Source of the DNA: Gluconacetobacter sacchari
GTDB lineage: Bacteria; Pseudomonadota; Alphaproteobacteria; Acetobacterales; Acetobacteraceae
DNA length: 64,000 bases
Direction: 5' to 3'
NCBI RefSeq assembly: GCF_014174255.1
Contig: NZ_JABEQJ010000003.1
Coordinates: forward strand, 62,001 to 126,000
The notes under the pieces were generated by a model. That model saw only the letters and a list, made by a program, of their open reading frames with translations, was not told where the DNA came from and did no database searches. The position numbers and the translations under genes were made by a program. Below, piece after piece: positions 25,245 through 34,373 of the stretch (positions are counted from its first letter, which is position 1; each line of letters starts with the position of its first letter).

Positions 25245-25925
25245 TTATCCGCCGGCGGGGAGCAGGCCGGCGGCGCGGGCGGCGGCGATGATGTCGTCGC
25301 CGGGGACATCGATCCAGTGTTCGGGAGACAGGGCGGCGGTCGGGGGGGCGGCGTCGCGCCAGGCCTGCACCATCCGGCTGCCCAGCGTGTAGCCGAACCA
25401 GCGGGGGATGTCGGCGCGGCCGAAGAACCAGAGGGCGTGGTCGTAGCCGGTGGCGGCCATGGGCGGCAGGCGGTCCTGGTGTCGCAGGAGGGTGGCGCGG
25501 TCGACCGCGCTCTCCCACGGGGCGGGCGGTGTCTGGCCGAGCGTGCGGGCGAAATGGCAGGCGAGGCCCTCGCTGACCAGGGCCTCGCCGAACGTGCGGC
25601 CGTAGCCGGGGCCGGCCATGCGCAGGGTGTGATGGGCCTCGTGCAGCATTTCGCGCGTCAGGATGCCGTCGGCGATGGTGGCCGCCGTGTTGGGGTTGGC
25701 GGGGTCGATCGTGAGCGATACCAGCCTGGCGTGCCAGGCGCGGCCGCCGATGCCGATTTCGGGGATCGTGCCGGCGCGGCCGCGCTGGACGAGGATATCG
25801 AGCGGCGGCGGCGGGCGCAGCGTCGCGAGCAGGGCGTGGGCCCGCGCGACGGCCTGCCGGATGGCGGCCTGTTGCGCCGCCAGGCCGCCGGTCGCGTGCA
25901 GCCAGTGAAGATGCCAGTCGTCCAT
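25245..25925 (-). CDS. Putative HExxH zinc protease (DUF2268-like)
   Basis: A 226-residue protein with the metalloprotease-type motif MLHEAHHTLR (HEAHH at ~residues 95-99) and a downstream Glu in FGEALVSEGLACHF as a likely third ligand. This layout, and the C-terminal YTLGSRMVQAW, resemble the DUF2268 predicted Zn-dependent proteases. No signal peptide, so cytoplasmic. It sits 62 bp upstream of the GGDEF gene on the same strand and next to the terminase region. Substrate unknown. Confidence 0.65.
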   Translation of the reverse strand: MDDWHLHWLHATGGLAAQQAAIRQAVARAHALLATLRPPPPLDILVQRGRAGTIPEIGIGGRAWHARLVSLTIDPANPNTAATIADGILTREMLHEAHHTLRMAGPGYGRTFGEALVSEGLACHFARTLGQTPPAPWESAVDRATLLRHQDRLPPMAATGYDHALWFFGRADIPRWFGYTLGSRMVQAWRDAAPPTAALSPEHWIDVPGDDIIAAARAAGLLPAGG

Positions 25926-26110
25926 GATGCGCCCCTGTCCGCCCGTGAGGGAGGATGGCGGAGTGGGCGGGGTGGCGTCAATCGGTCTGTATTTTTCCTG
26001 TCCAGATAAAAAACAAACCAAACCATCCGTCGACGGGGCGGGGTGGAATAAGGATATCCGGCACCCCGGATCGGGCGATATGGTCGGCGCTGCGAGACGG
26101 GGGGGAGGCG

Positions 26111-26632
26111 ATGGCGGCGGACGCGGGCGGGAGAGACGGGCGGAGGTTGACCGAGCGGCAGGGGCGGTTTGTCGCGGAATATCTGGTTGACCTGAACGCG
26201 ACGCGGGCGGCGATGCGGGCCGGCTATGGCGCGGGCTATGCGCGGCGGCATGCGTGGAAGCTGCTGCGCTCGGCGCGGGTGCGCGCGGCGATCGGGCAGG
26301 CGGAGGCGGCGCTGGAGGAACGGACGAAGTTCAGCCAGGACCGGGTGATTGCCGAACTGACGCGGCTGGCATTCTACGATGTCGGCCTGATTGCCGCGCA
26401 CAGGCTGAACGGACCGGAGGATATCGCGACGCTGCCGGTGGAGGTGCGCGCCGCGGTGACGGGCTGGTCGTGGGACAAGGCGGGGAATTTCACGGTGCGG
26501 CTGGCGCCGCGCACGCCCAGCCTGGACCTGCTGGCACGGCATTTCGGCCTGCTGAAGGATGTGAGGCAGCATCTGGACAGGGACGGCAGGCCGGCCGATC
26601 CGCCGGCGCTGTACACCGTCGTCGTTCGCTGA
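26111..26632 (+). CDS. Terminase small subunit
   Basis: A 173-residue protein with the terminase_2-type start: LTERQGRFVAEYLVDLNATR (then RAGY), where the helix-turn-helix recognises the pac/cos DNA. The middle EERTKFSQDRVIAELTRLAFYD is also typical of this family. GGGGGAGG precedes the ATG. It binds phage DNA and loads the large terminase. It opens the packaging module and is followed after about 45 bp by a small gene. Confidence 0.88.
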   Translation: MAADAGGRDGRRLTERQGRFVAEYLVDLNATRAAMRAGYGAGYARRHAWKLLRSARVRAAIGQAEAALEERTKFSQDRVIAELTRLAFYDVGLIAAHRLNGPEDIATLPVEVRAAVTGWSWDKAGNFTVRLAPRTPSLDLLARHFGLLKDVRQHLDRDGRPADPPALYTVVVR

Positions 26633-26676
26633 CATGGGGGTGGGGCGTGGCCTTGCGAAAAGATCGGGAGCTTGAG

Positions 26677-26898
26677 ATGCGACAGCACAAGGAACTGGCC
26701 GAGGGTGAGATGATTCCGGGCGAGGCCCGGGATTTCGGCGTGGAGACACTGGCCCGTGTCCAGAACCGGACGGCGGATGGCGGGATGCTGAAGGACCATG
26801 AGCGCGCGGCCGCGCCGGCGCCGCGGCCGCGCGGGGGGCGGATGGCGCCGCCGCCGCCGCCCGACCATGGCCCGCATCGCGCACGCACGGGGCGCTGA
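26677..26898 (+). CDS. Small phage protein of unknown function (73 aa)
   Basis: A 73-residue frame between the terminase subunits. The ATG at 26677 has GGGAG five bases upstream; a GTG at 26647 is an alternative. The N-terminal half is charged and helical (RQHKELAEGEMIPGEARDFG) and the C-terminal half is proline/arginine-rich. No family recognised. It is kept because it fills the gap, has a ribosome site and is co-oriented. Confidence 0.4.
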   Translation: MRQHKELAEGEMIPGEARDFGVETLARVQNRTADGGMLKDHERAAAPAPRPRGGRMAPPPPPDHGPHRARTGR

Positions 26899-26913
26899 GG
26901 GCGCCGGGGACCC

Positions 26914-28383
26914 GTGCTGGGGTATAACCGGGACTCGGTGCCGACGATCCGGCGCTTCATGGAATCGGACGCCTTCATCAGGGGATTGATGGGGCCGTTC
27001 GGTTCGGGAAAAAGCTCGGGCTGCGTGTGGGAGATCGTGCTGCGCGGGTTGCGGCAGGCGCCGGGGCGGGATGGGGTGCGGCGCTCGCGCTGGGCGGTGA
27101 TCCGCAATTCCTATCGCCAGCTTGAGGATACCACGATCCGTACCGTGCATCAGTGGTTTCCGCCGATGACGTTCGGGCGGTGGAAGCCGACCGAGCATGC
27201 CTATGTCATCAACCGCATGGTGGCGGAGGGGGACGAGAAGCCGGCCGAGATCGAACTGCTGTTTCGCGCGCTGGACCGGCCGGACCAGGTGGGGAACCTG
27301 CTGTCGCTGGAACTGACCGGGGCGTGGGTGAACGAGGCGCGGGAGGTGCCGTGGGCGATCGTCGAGGCGGTGCAGGGGCGCGTGGGGCGCTATCCGGCGC
27401 GGCGCGATGGCGGGGCGACCTGGGCCGGCGTGATCATGGATACCAACCCGCCGGACGCGGAATCGGACTGGTACAGGTTCTTCGAGGAAAAGGACCACGG
27501 GGAGGCGGTGGCGGCGCTGGCGCGGGTGATCCCGGGCATGAGCGTGGAGCGCTTCGCGCGGATCTTTCGCCAGCCCGGCGGGCGGGCGGCGGAGGCGGAG
27601 AACCTGGACAATCTGCCGCCCGGCTATTACCAGCGGCTGGCGGTCGGGAAAAGCGACGAGTGGAACAAGGTTTATATCGACGGGGACTATGGCTTCGTCA
27701 TGGAAGGGCGGCCGGTCTTCGGCGAGTATAATGACGGGTTCCATTGCCGGGCGTGCCGGACGGTGCCGGCGCTGCCGGTGTATCGGGGGTGGGATTTCGG
27801 GCTGACGCCGGCCTGCGTGTTTACCCAGATGCTGCCCTCGGGGCAGTGGATCGTGGTGGACGAGCTGGTATCGGACGCCATGGGGATCGAGCGGTTCGCC
27901 GAGATCGTGGCGTGCCATGCGGCGCGGCATTTCCCCGGCACGCGCTTTGTCGATATCGGCGACCCGGCGGGGATGCAGAAGGCGCAGACCGACGAGCGGA
28001 CCTGTTTCGAGATCCTGCATGCGCGGGGGATCGCGATCGAGCCCGGGATGCAGACGCCGGCGATCCGGCTGGAGAGCGTGCGCCGGCCGTTGCGCACGCT
28101 GCTGGACGGGGCGGCGCCGGGCTTCGTGCTGCATCCGCGCTGCACCACCCTGCGCCGGGCGCTGATGGGCGGATACCGCTATCGGCGGATGCAGGTGAGC
28201 GGCGAACGCTATGCCGACCGGCCGGAGAAGAACAGGTGGTCGCATGTGATGGATGCGCTGCAATACGTGGCGACGCGGCTGTTCGGCGCCGAACTGCGCG
28301 GTGCCGGCGGGGCGGAGACGGACGAGGCGTGGCGGGACCTGCCCGATGAGGGGCGGACGCGATCGAGCATTACGGGGTACTGA
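26914..28383 (+). CDS. Terminase large subunit (packaging ATPase-nuclease)
   Basis: A 489-residue packaging motor. Walker A is GPFGSGKSSG near residue 27, an ATPase acid segment is seen in GVIMDTNPPD, and the C-terminal RNase H-like nuclease has YRGWDFG, then DIGDPAG near residue 347 as metal-binding acids. It pumps DNA into the procapsid and cuts concatemers. The start is a GTG at 26914, 16 bases after the preceding stop, with only a weak ribosome site. The N-terminus is somewhat shorter than usual, but the P-loop is complete. Confidence 0.92.
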   Translation: MLGYNRDSVPTIRRFMESDAFIRGLMGPFGSGKSSGCVWEIVLRGLRQAPGRDGVRRSRWAVIRNSYRQLEDTTIRTVHQWFPPMTFGRWKPTEHAYVINRMVAEGDEKPAEIELLFRALDRPDQVGNLLSLELTGAWVNEAREVPWAIVEAVQGRVGRYPARRDGGATWAGVIMDTNPPDAESDWYRFFEEKDHGEAVAALARVIPGMSVERFARIFRQPGGRAAEAENLDNLPPGYYQRLAVGKSDEWNKVYIDGDYGFVMEGRPVFGEYNDGFHCRACRTVPALPVYRGWDFGLTPACVFTQMLPSGQWIVVDELVSDAMGIERFAEIVACHAARHFPGTRFVDIGDPAGMQKAQTDERTCFEILHARGIAIEPGMQTPAIRLESVRRPLRTLLDGAAPGFVLHPRCTTLRRALMGGYRYRRMQVSGERYADRPEKNRWSHVMDALQYVATRLFGAELRGAGGAETDEAWRDLPDEGRTRSSITGY

Positions 28384-28384
28384 C

Positions 28385-28630
28385 ATGGCTGGACTGCTGA
28401 TACCGGCATATCCGGGAGTGGGGCGGCGGAGCTGCCGCCAGTGCCGCCATCATGGGGTGGAGGGCGGCGACGTGGTCTGCCGGCGCTATCCGCCGCAGGT
28501 GACGGTGGTGCTGGTGCCGCAGGGGGCGCCGCGCGTGGGGCAACTGGCGCCCCAGCCCTTCGCCACCTTTCCGCCGGTGGTGCCCGAGCATGTGTGCGGC
28601 GAGTTCGCGCCCGGCGGGGAGGGGGGATGA
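28385..28630 (+). CDS. Small cysteine-containing phage protein (81 aa)
   Basis: An 81-residue protein beginning two bases after the terminase stop. It has a CRQCRHH pair near the N-terminus and further cysteines at CRRYPP and HVCGEF, suggesting one bound zinc. Small cysteine proteins at this place occur in related podoviruses. Its stop overlaps the portal start (ATGA). Function unknown. Confidence 0.55.
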   Translation: MAGLLIPAYPGVGRRSCRQCRHHGVEGGDVVCRRYPPQVTVVLVPQGAPRVGQLAPQPFATFPPVVPEHVCGEFAPGGEGG

Positions 28631-30492
28631 GCATGGAGGGACACGACATGGATGGCCCCGACATGGATCTGGCGGAGCGGCTGCGGCGCTGGATCGAGAT
28701 GCCGAACATCGCGGAGGAGCTGGACGAAGCGACGCGCGGGCAGGTGGCCGACCGGGTGGCGCGCGACTGGCGCGCCGACGATGCCACGCGCGCCGAGTGG
28801 AAGGAGAATTGCCGCCGCTGGCTGGACCTGGCGCAGCAGGTGGCCGAGCCCAAGACCTATCCGTGGCCGGGGGCGTCGAACGTGATCTATCCGCTGCTGA
28901 CGGTGGCGGCGGTGCAGTTCGCGGCAAGAGCCTATCCGGGCATCGTGCGCGATCGCGACGTGGTGCGCGGTACCGTGCTGGGCGACGATTCCGGCGTGCC
29001 GATGCCCGACCCGCTGCGGCCGGGGCAGGTTCTGACCGGGCCGGACGGCGGGCCGCTGTGGCTGGTGCCGCCGGGGGCGAAGCGGGCGCGGGCGACGGCG
29101 ATCGGGCGGCATATGAGCTGGCAGTTGCTGGACGAGATGGCCGAGTGGGAGGAGCAGACCGACAAGCTGCTGCTGAAACTGGCCATTGTCGGCACCATGT
29201 TCCGCAAGACCTATTTCGACCCGGCCTTGCAGCGCAATGTCAGCGAGACGGTCGACCCGCTGCTGCTGTGCATCGACTACCATGCCAAATCCTTCGCCAC
29301 CGCGCCGCGCGTGACCGAGGAGATCGACCTCTATCCCTGGGAGATCGAGGAGCGGATCCGGGCCGGGCTGTTCCTGGAGCAGGAATACGGCGCCAATCGC
29401 GAGGCCGGGGAGGATGGCGATGCGCCGGTGACCTTTCTGGAGCAGCATCGGCGGCTGGACCTGGACGGGGACGGCTATGCCGAGCCCTATATCGTGACCG
29501 TCGCCCGCGATTCGGGGAAGCTGGCGCGCATCGCCGCCGGGTTCGACATGGATGGGGTGCTGTTCGACGCGCATGACCATCGGATCCGCCGGATCGAGGC
29601 GATTGCGTATTATACGAAATTTTCCTTTATCCCGTCGCCGGATTCCGCGATCTACGACATCGGGTTCGGCACGCTGCTGCATCCGCTGAACGCGGCGGTG
29701 AATACGAGCCTGAACCAGATGTTCGATGCCGCGCACCTGGCCAATGCCGGGGGTGGCTTCGTCGGCTCCGGCATGTCGCTGAACAGCGGGGCCGTGCGCT
29801 TTCAGGTCGGCGAATACAAGGTGGTGAACACGCCCGGCGCCACACTGCGCGAAAACCTGGTGCCGTTGCAGTTTGCCGGGCCGAATCCGGTGCTGTTCCA
29901 GCTTCTGGGCTTTCTGGTCGATGCCGGGCGGGAGATCGCCTCGGTCAAGGATATCCTCTCCGGCGCCATGCCGGGGGGGAATGTGCCAGGGGTGCTGGGG
30001 CTGGCGGTGATCCAGCAGGGGCTGAAGGTGTTCAGCGCCATCTTCAAGCGCATCCATCGCAGCCTGGGCGCGGAGTTTCGCAAGCTCTACCGGCTGAACC
30101 GGCTGTATCTGCCCGACGAGGCCGGGTTTGGGGACGGACGCGCGTTCTTTCACGTCACGCGTGCCGATTACGAGCAGGGCGGGGGCGTGGAGCCGGTGTC
30201 GGACCCCGAGATCGTGACCGACATGCAGCAGCTTGCCCGTGCGAACTTCCTGCTGGCCTTCAAGGACGATCCGTGGTGCGACGGGCATGAGATCCGCCGC
30301 CGGGCGTTCGAGGCCGCCGCCATCGGGCTGGTGGACAAGGTGCTGCGGCCCGCGCCGGCCTCCGATCCGGCGGCGATGGCGCGGGCGGCGGAGCTGGCAC
30401 TGCGGGAGAAGCGGGAGGCGGCGGAACAGGTCTCGACACTGGCGGAGGCGGCGCTGCGGATGGCGCAGGCGCGGAAGGCGGAGCGGGAATAA
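28627..30492 (+). CDS. Portal (head-to-tail connector) protein
   Basis: A 621-residue protein matching podovirus portals in size and place. Features include YPWPGASNVIYPLLTVAAVQF near the N-terminus, a stem region (IDLYPWEIEERIRAGL), the long helix AIFKRIHRSLGAEFRKLYRL and an alanine/glutamate-rich C-terminal coiled coil. Twelve copies would form the DNA channel of the capsid. The ATG at 28627 overlaps the previous stop. It is followed by a 147-bp gap holding a hairpin repeat. Confidence 0.85.
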   Translation: MSMEGHDMDGPDMDLAERLRRWIEMPNIAEELDEATRGQVADRVARDWRADDATRAEWKENCRRWLDLAQQVAEPKTYPWPGASNVIYPLLTVAAVQFAARAYPGIVRDRDVVRGTVLGDDSGVPMPDPLRPGQVLTGPDGGPLWLVPPGAKRARATAIGRHMSWQLLDEMAEWEEQTDKLLLKLAIVGTMFRKTYFDPALQRNVSETVDPLLLCIDYHAKSFATAPRVTEEIDLYPWEIEERIRAGLFLEQEYGANREAGEDGDAPVTFLEQHRRLDLDGDGYAEPYIVTVARDSGKLARIAAGFDMDGVLFDAHDHRIRRIEAIAYYTKFSFIPSPDSAIYDIGFGTLLHPLNAAVNTSLNQMFDAAHLANAGGGFVGSGMSLNSGAVRFQVGEYKVVNTPGATLRENLVPLQFAGPNPVLFQLLGFLVDAGREIASVKDILSGAMPGGNVPGVLGLAVIQQGLKVFSAIFKRIHRSLGAEFRKLYRLNRLYLPDEAGFGDGRAFFHVTRADYEQGGGVEPVSDPEIVTDMQQLARANFLLAFKDDPWCDGHEIRRRAFEAAAIGLVDKVLRPAPASDPAAMARAAELALREKREAAEQVSTLAEAALRMAQARKAERE

Positions 30493-30530
30493 GGCTGTTC
30501 CTCCTTTGAAGATAAAAATACAGGACAATT

Positions 30531-30617
30531 GATTTTTAGGAATACCGCGCGACCATCCGGATGCTATCGAGAGACGTCGAAAGAGTCTTTTTGCTTCTTT
30601 TTCTTCAGAAAAAGAAG
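30531..30617 (+). repeat. Dispersed hairpin repeat, copy A
   Basis: An 87-bp element ending in a T-rich/A-rich hairpin (CTTTTTCT-TC-AGAAAAAG). It matches copy B at 32700-32785 with about six substitutions and one indel. The shared core includes GCGCGACCATCCGGATGCTA. It fills most of the gap between portal and the next gene. The base composition is far from the surrounding phage genes. Confidence 0.85.
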
Positions 30618-30639
30618 AGAAACAGAAAAGGGAACCCCG

Positions 30640-30924
30640 ATGGAGCAGCGTCAGGCGATGTTGGAGGATCTGTCGGAGGAGGCGTTCCGGGCCTGGCGGC
30701 ATCATCCGGTGACGCGGGCGGTGCGCCTGTTTCTGACGGATTATGGCGCGAGCATCGAGCAGCGGATGCTGGGCCGGTGGCGGGCGGGGACGATCACGCT
30801 GGCGCAGGAGCATGAGGCGCGGGGGCGGGCGGCGCTGGCGGCGGAGATGGCGGAGCTGCAATGGGCGGCGATGCGGGCGTTTTACGGCGAGGGGACGGAA
30901 GAGACGGAGGGGCGCGATGCGTGA
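30640..30924 (+). CDS. Phage protein of unknown function (94 aa)
   Basis: A 94-residue, mostly helical acidic protein (LEDLSEEAFRAWRHHPVTRA; later AALAAEMAELQWAAMRAFYG). GGGAACC precedes the ATG 22 bp after a hairpin repeat, and an upstream extension of the frame would translate the repeat itself, so it was rejected. Its stop overlaps the start of the GroES-like gene. Position between portal and scaffold suggests a head-assembly accessory role. No family recognised. Confidence 0.6.
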   Translation: MEQRQAMLEDLSEEAFRAWRHHPVTRAVRLFLTDYGASIEQRMLGRWRAGTITLAQEHEARGRAALAAEMAELQWAAMRAFYGEGTEETEGRDA

Positions 30925-31330
30925 GGGGCGCATTCTGAAATTCGACCAGCAGGAATTCGTGGTTTCGGACTGGGATGGGGTGAACCGGGCGGGGTATGTG
31001 CCGCTGGACGACAAGATCCTGGTGCTGGCGGATGTGCATGCCGAGACGACCAGCGGCGCGGTGCAGTTGCCGGCGGAGTATGTGGAGCGCCAGACGCTGG
31101 CGGCGGAGCATGGCACGGTGATCGCGGTGGGGCCGGCGGCGTTTCGCTGGAACGATGACGGCACGCGGCAATGGGTGGGGCGGATTCCGGCGGCGGGGGA
31201 CCGGGTTTATTTCGAGCGGTACGCGGGGCAGTTGCTGAGGGGCGAGGACGGGCGGCTGTACCGGCTGATGTCGCAGCGCTGCATCGCGGCGATCGCGGCG
31301 GAAATGGCGGATGAGGGAGAGGGGGCATGA
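30917..31330 (+). CDS. GroES-like co-chaperonin, phage-encoded
   Basis: A 137-residue protein with a full Cpn10-like fold signature: PLDDKILVLADVHAETTSGA, where the second half is the mobile loop that docks on GroEL, then EHGTVIAVGPAAF, then AAGDRVYFERYAGQLL and a C-terminal LYRLMSQRCIAAI. GroES itself is about 95 residues, so this one has extra residues at the N-terminus and in the roof loop (RWNDDGTRQWVGR). It probably replaces GroES to help fold the capsid protein encoded two kilobases downstream. It overlaps both neighbours by a few bases, so it is part of the head operon. Confidence 0.75.
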   Translation: MREGRILKFDQQEFVVSDWDGVNRAGYVPLDDKILVLADVHAETTSGAVQLPAEYVERQTLAAEHGTVIAVGPAAFRWNDDGTRQWVGRIPAAGDRVYFERYAGQLLRGEDGRLYRLMSQRCIAAIAAEMADEGEGA

Positions 31331-32238
31331 TGGACGGGCAGGAGCGGGGCGAGGCGCGGCAGGTGGATGGTGCGCGCCATGAGGAGCGGGACCATGGGGC
31401 CGAGATGCCGGAGGTGGCGGCGGCGCCTGTGGCGGTGGATGCGGAGGTCGAGGACCAGGCGCGGCGCATGGGGTGGGTGCCGCGCGAGGAATTTCGCGGC
31501 GACGGGGAAAAATGGCGGCCGGCGCGGGATTTTCTCGACCGGGGGATGACTCTTCTGCCGGTGTTGCAGCAGCAATATCGGGCGCTGGACGGGCGTTATG
31601 CCACCATGCAGGCGCAGTTGCGCGACAGCCAGAAGGCGCTGGCGGACCTGACGGACCGGACGCGGCGGGCCGACGAGCGGGCGTATCAGCGCGCGGTGCG
31701 CGATATCGAGAGCCGGCGGCAGGCGGCGGTGGCCAGCGGGGACACCACGGCGTTCGCGGTGGCCGAGCGGGATTTGCAGGACCTGCGGGAGACGGCGCCG
31801 CCGGCCGTGCCGACCGCGCCCGCGGCGGCGGCCGCGCCGGTGGAGCGGGTGGAGGCGATGCCGAGCGAGATCATGGCGTTCGTGCAGGCCAATCCGTGGT
31901 TTTCGAGCCATGCGGAGGCGCGGCAGGATGCGATTGCGATCCAGTCGGCGGTGGACCGGCAGCATCCGGAACTGAGCCTGGCGGAGCGGCTGGAGATCAC
32001 GCGGCGCAAGGTGCGGCAGTTGCATCCGGCATTGTTCGAGAACCGGCGGCGGGAGGCGCCGCCGCCGGTGAGCCCGTCGCGCGGCGAGGGTGCGCGCGGG
32101 GGCAATCCGCGCGGGTTCGATGCGCTGCCGGCGGAGGCGCGGCGGGAATATGACCGTTATGCCCGAGCGCTGGCGGGCAAGGGCAAGCCGCTGACGAAGG
32201 ATGAATGGGCCGGCTATTACTGGGAGAACGAGGCATGA
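31327..32238 (+). CDS. Probable scaffolding protein
   Basis: A 303-residue, highly charged helical protein. A conserved phage motif (RRMGWVPREEFRGDGEKWRP) lies near residue 50, followed by a coiled-coil stretch (YATMQAQLRDSQKALADLTD), an alanine/proline linker and a C-terminal basic segment. Place (directly before capsid-related genes), charge and coiled coil all fit a scaffold that guides procapsid assembly and leaves before packaging. Start and stop overlap the neighbouring genes (ATGA). Confidence 0.7.
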   Translation: MMDGQERGEARQVDGARHEERDHGAEMPEVAAAPVAVDAEVEDQARRMGWVPREEFRGDGEKWRPARDFLDRGMTLLPVLQQQYRALDGRYATMQAQLRDSQKALADLTDRTRRADERAYQRAVRDIESRRQAAVASGDTTAFAVAERDLQDLRETAPPAVPTAPAAAAAPVERVEAMPSEIMAFVQANPWFSSHAEARQDAIAIQSAVDRQHPELSLAERLEITRRKVRQLHPALFENRRREAPPPVSPSRGEGARGGNPRGFDALPAEARREYDRYARALAGKGKPLTKDEWAGYYWENEA

Positions 32239-32678
32239 GCGACGAGACGCGGCAGCGCGCGCCACTGAACGAGGCGGGCGGGCGCAGGGGGGCGCCGGCG
32301 CGCCGGCCGTTCGGGTTGCGCGAGCAGAAGCTGGCCTATCCCGACCGCGAGGGCTATCACCGCCACTGGTTCAACGACGAGCCCGGGCGGATCGCGCGGG
32401 CGGTGGATGCGGGCTATGCCCAGGTGAAGGACGATTCCGGAAAACCCGTGAGCATGACGGTGGGTGTCGCGCGTGGTGGCGGGGCGCAGGTGGCGTATCT
32501 GATGGAGATTCCGGCCGAATGGTATCGGCAGGACATGGCGGCGCAGGAATCGGGACATCGGGACCTGATGAACCAGATCAGGGAAGGGCGGGTGCCCGGC
32601 GGCCCGACCGGAGCGGACCGGCAGGCGCAATATGTGCCACGGGATGTCGGGATTTCGATCCGAGAGGAAAGAAGGTAG
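32235..32678 (+). CDS. Head-associated phage protein
   Basis: A 147-residue protein. The N-terminal third is basic (RRGAPARRPFGLREQKLAYP), then YHRHWFNDEPGRIARAVDAG, a motif shared by small head proteins next to the capsid gene in many phages of this type. The C-terminus is charged (PRDVGISIREERR). It overlaps the scaffold stop (ATGA) and precedes a 176-bp gap with hairpin repeat copy B. Exact role unknown. Confidence 0.6.
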   Translation: MSDETRQRAPLNEAGGRRGAPARRPFGLREQKLAYPDREGYHRHWFNDEPGRIARAVDAGYAQVKDDSGKPVSMTVGVARGGGAQVAYLMEIPAEWYRQDMAAQESGHRDLMNQIREGRVPGGPTGADRQAQYVPRDVGISIREERR

Positions 32679-32699
32679 GAAAAAACGGAAAGCGCTTCT

Positions 32700-32785
32700 G
32701 ATTTTCAGGAATACAGCGCGACCATCCGGATGCTATCGAGAAACGTCCAAAAAGTCTTTTTGCTTCTTTTCCTCGGAAAAAGAAG
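32700..32785 (+). repeat. Dispersed hairpin repeat, copy B
   Basis: An 86-bp element about 92% identical to copy A at 30531-30617, in the same orientation, with compensating changes in the terminal hairpin (CTTTTCCTCGGAAAAAG). It lies between two head genes, 21 bp after one stop and 70 bp before the next start. Confidence 0.85.
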
Positions 32786-32854
32786 GCGTCCCAGGCAAGA
32801 CCGACCTGGCGGGGATCTTCCCGCCATTTCTTCAACCGTGCAGAGGTCTGCCCG

Positions 32855-33448
32855 ATGAATTCCAATGCTCCATTCGGCCTGCGGCCGATGGCCTATGCCT
32901 CCGGCGCGCCGTATGCCGGTGGCGTGCAGGTTTATTATGTGCCGGCGAGCAATCCGACGCCGCTGTTTCTGGGCGATCCGCTGGTGGTGTTGCCGGGGGC
33001 CGATGCCAATGGCGTGCCGGCGGTGGGGATTGCCGCCGCCGGGGCGTCCGGCATGATCACCGGCGCCATGCAGGGGATCGCCAGCAATGCCGGCGAGCTG
33101 GTGCTGCCGCTGTTGCAGAACCAGGCGCCGTATCTGCCGGCGGGGCAGGCGGCGTATGTGTATGTGGCCGACGATCCGAATCTGGTCTTTGCGGTGCAGG
33201 AGGATTCGGTAGGGGGTGCGCTGGCGGCCGGTGCGGTGTCGGGCAATGTCAACCTGGTGGCCGGGGCGGGATCGACCGTGTCGGCGCAGTCGGGCTGGCA
33301 GATCCAGTCGAGCAGCGCCGGCACGCTGGCGACCGGGCAGATGCGGATCCTGCGGGCCTACCAGGCGATCGACAATGCGATCGGCGCCAATGCGAAATGG
33401 CTGTGCCGCGTCAATCTTCATTCCATCACCAGTACGCTCGGCGTCTGA
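32855..33448 (+). CDS. Head decoration-like structural protein
   Basis: A 197-residue, glycine/alanine-rich beta protein starting NAPFGLRPMAYASGAPYAGG, a motif typical of small structural proteins encoded just before the major capsid gene in podoviruses. The ribosome site is weak. It is 12 bp ahead of the capsid gene. It could be a decoration or capsid-stabilising protein. Its exact place in the virion is inferred only from order. Confidence 0.6.
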   Translation: MNSNAPFGLRPMAYASGAPYAGGVQVYYVPASNPTPLFLGDPLVVLPGADANGVPAVGIAAAGASGMITGAMQGIASNAGELVLPLLQNQAPYLPAGQAAYVYVADDPNLVFAVQEDSVGGALAAGAVSGNVNLVAGAGSTVSAQSGWQIQSSSAGTLATGQMRILRAYQAIDNAIGANAKWLCRVNLHSITSTLGV

Positions 33449-33460
33449 GGAGTCTGTTCA

Positions 33461-34369
33461 ATGGCCGTAATTACGACGGGCGCGCACCCCAAGGCCCTGT
33501 GGCCCGGCATCAAGGCGTGGTGGGGGCGCAGCTATGACGAACACCGCGTGGAATATCTGGACCTGTTCGACAGGCAGACCTCGGACAAGGCGTATGAGGA
33601 GGAGGTCGAGATCACCGGCTTCGGCCTGGCGCCGGTGAAGCCGCAGGGGCAGCAGATCTATTACGACACGGAAGCGCAGGGGGCGGTCAGCCGCTTTACC
33701 CATGTGGCCTATGCGCTGGGCTATATCGTGACCTACGAGGAACTGCGCGACAATCTGTACGAGGCGGTGTCGAAGCGCCGGGCCGCGCAGCTTGCGTTTT
33801 CGATGCGCCAGACCAAGGAAAACGTGCTGGCCGGGATCTATAACATGGCGTTCTCGGCCAGTGCGCCGGGGGGCGACGGGGCGCCGCTGATTTCGGCCGC
33901 CCATCCGACGCTGGCGGGCAGCCAGTCGAACCTGCTGGGGACGGCGGCGGACCTGTCGGAGGCGGCGATCGAGGATCTGACGGTGCAGATCATGCAGTGC
34001 CAGAACAATCGGGGGATGCGGATTTCGGCGTTGCCGCGCACGCTCAACGTGCCGTCGGCGCTGTGGTTCGAGGCCAACCGGGTGTGCAACTCGGTCTTGC
34101 AGAACGATACGGCGAACAATGCCATCAACGTGCTGCGGGCGACCAACGCGTTCCCCGAAGGGATCAAGCTGAACCATTACTTCACCAGCCAGACGGCGTG
34201 GTTCATCCGGACCAATGTGCCCAATTCGCTGACCTATTACGAGCGGGATGCGATCTCGTTCGATCAGGACAACGATTTCGACACGCGGAACGCCAAGGCG
34301 GCCTGTTACGAGCGCTATTCCGGCTACTGGGCGGACTGGCGCGGGCTGTACGGGACGCCGGGGGTTTGA
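33461..34369 (+). CDS. Major capsid protein
   Basis: A 302-residue protein with features of Mu gpT-like/HK97-fold capsids: the N-terminal PKALWPGIKAWWGRSYDEH, then YEEEVEITGFG, then TYEELRDNLYEAVSKRRAAQ (E-loop/spine-helix region) and NVLAGIYNMAFSA. Position after scaffold and its size support the call. It should form the icosahedral shell, and the GroES-like protein upstream may aid its folding. Confidence 0.8.
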   Translation: MAVITTGAHPKALWPGIKAWWGRSYDEHRVEYLDLFDRQTSDKAYEEEVEITGFGLAPVKPQGQQIYYDTEAQGAVSRFTHVAYALGYIVTYEELRDNLYEAVSKRRAAQLAFSMRQTKENVLAGIYNMAFSASAPGGDGAPLISAAHPTLAGSQSNLLGTAADLSEAAIEDLTVQIMQCQNNRGMRISALPRTLNVPSALWFEANRVCNSVLQNDTANNAINVLRATNAFPEGIKLNHYFTSQTAWFIRTNVPNSLTYYERDAISFDQDNDFDTRNAKAACYERYSGYWADWRGLYGTPGV

Positions 34370-34373
34370 AGAT

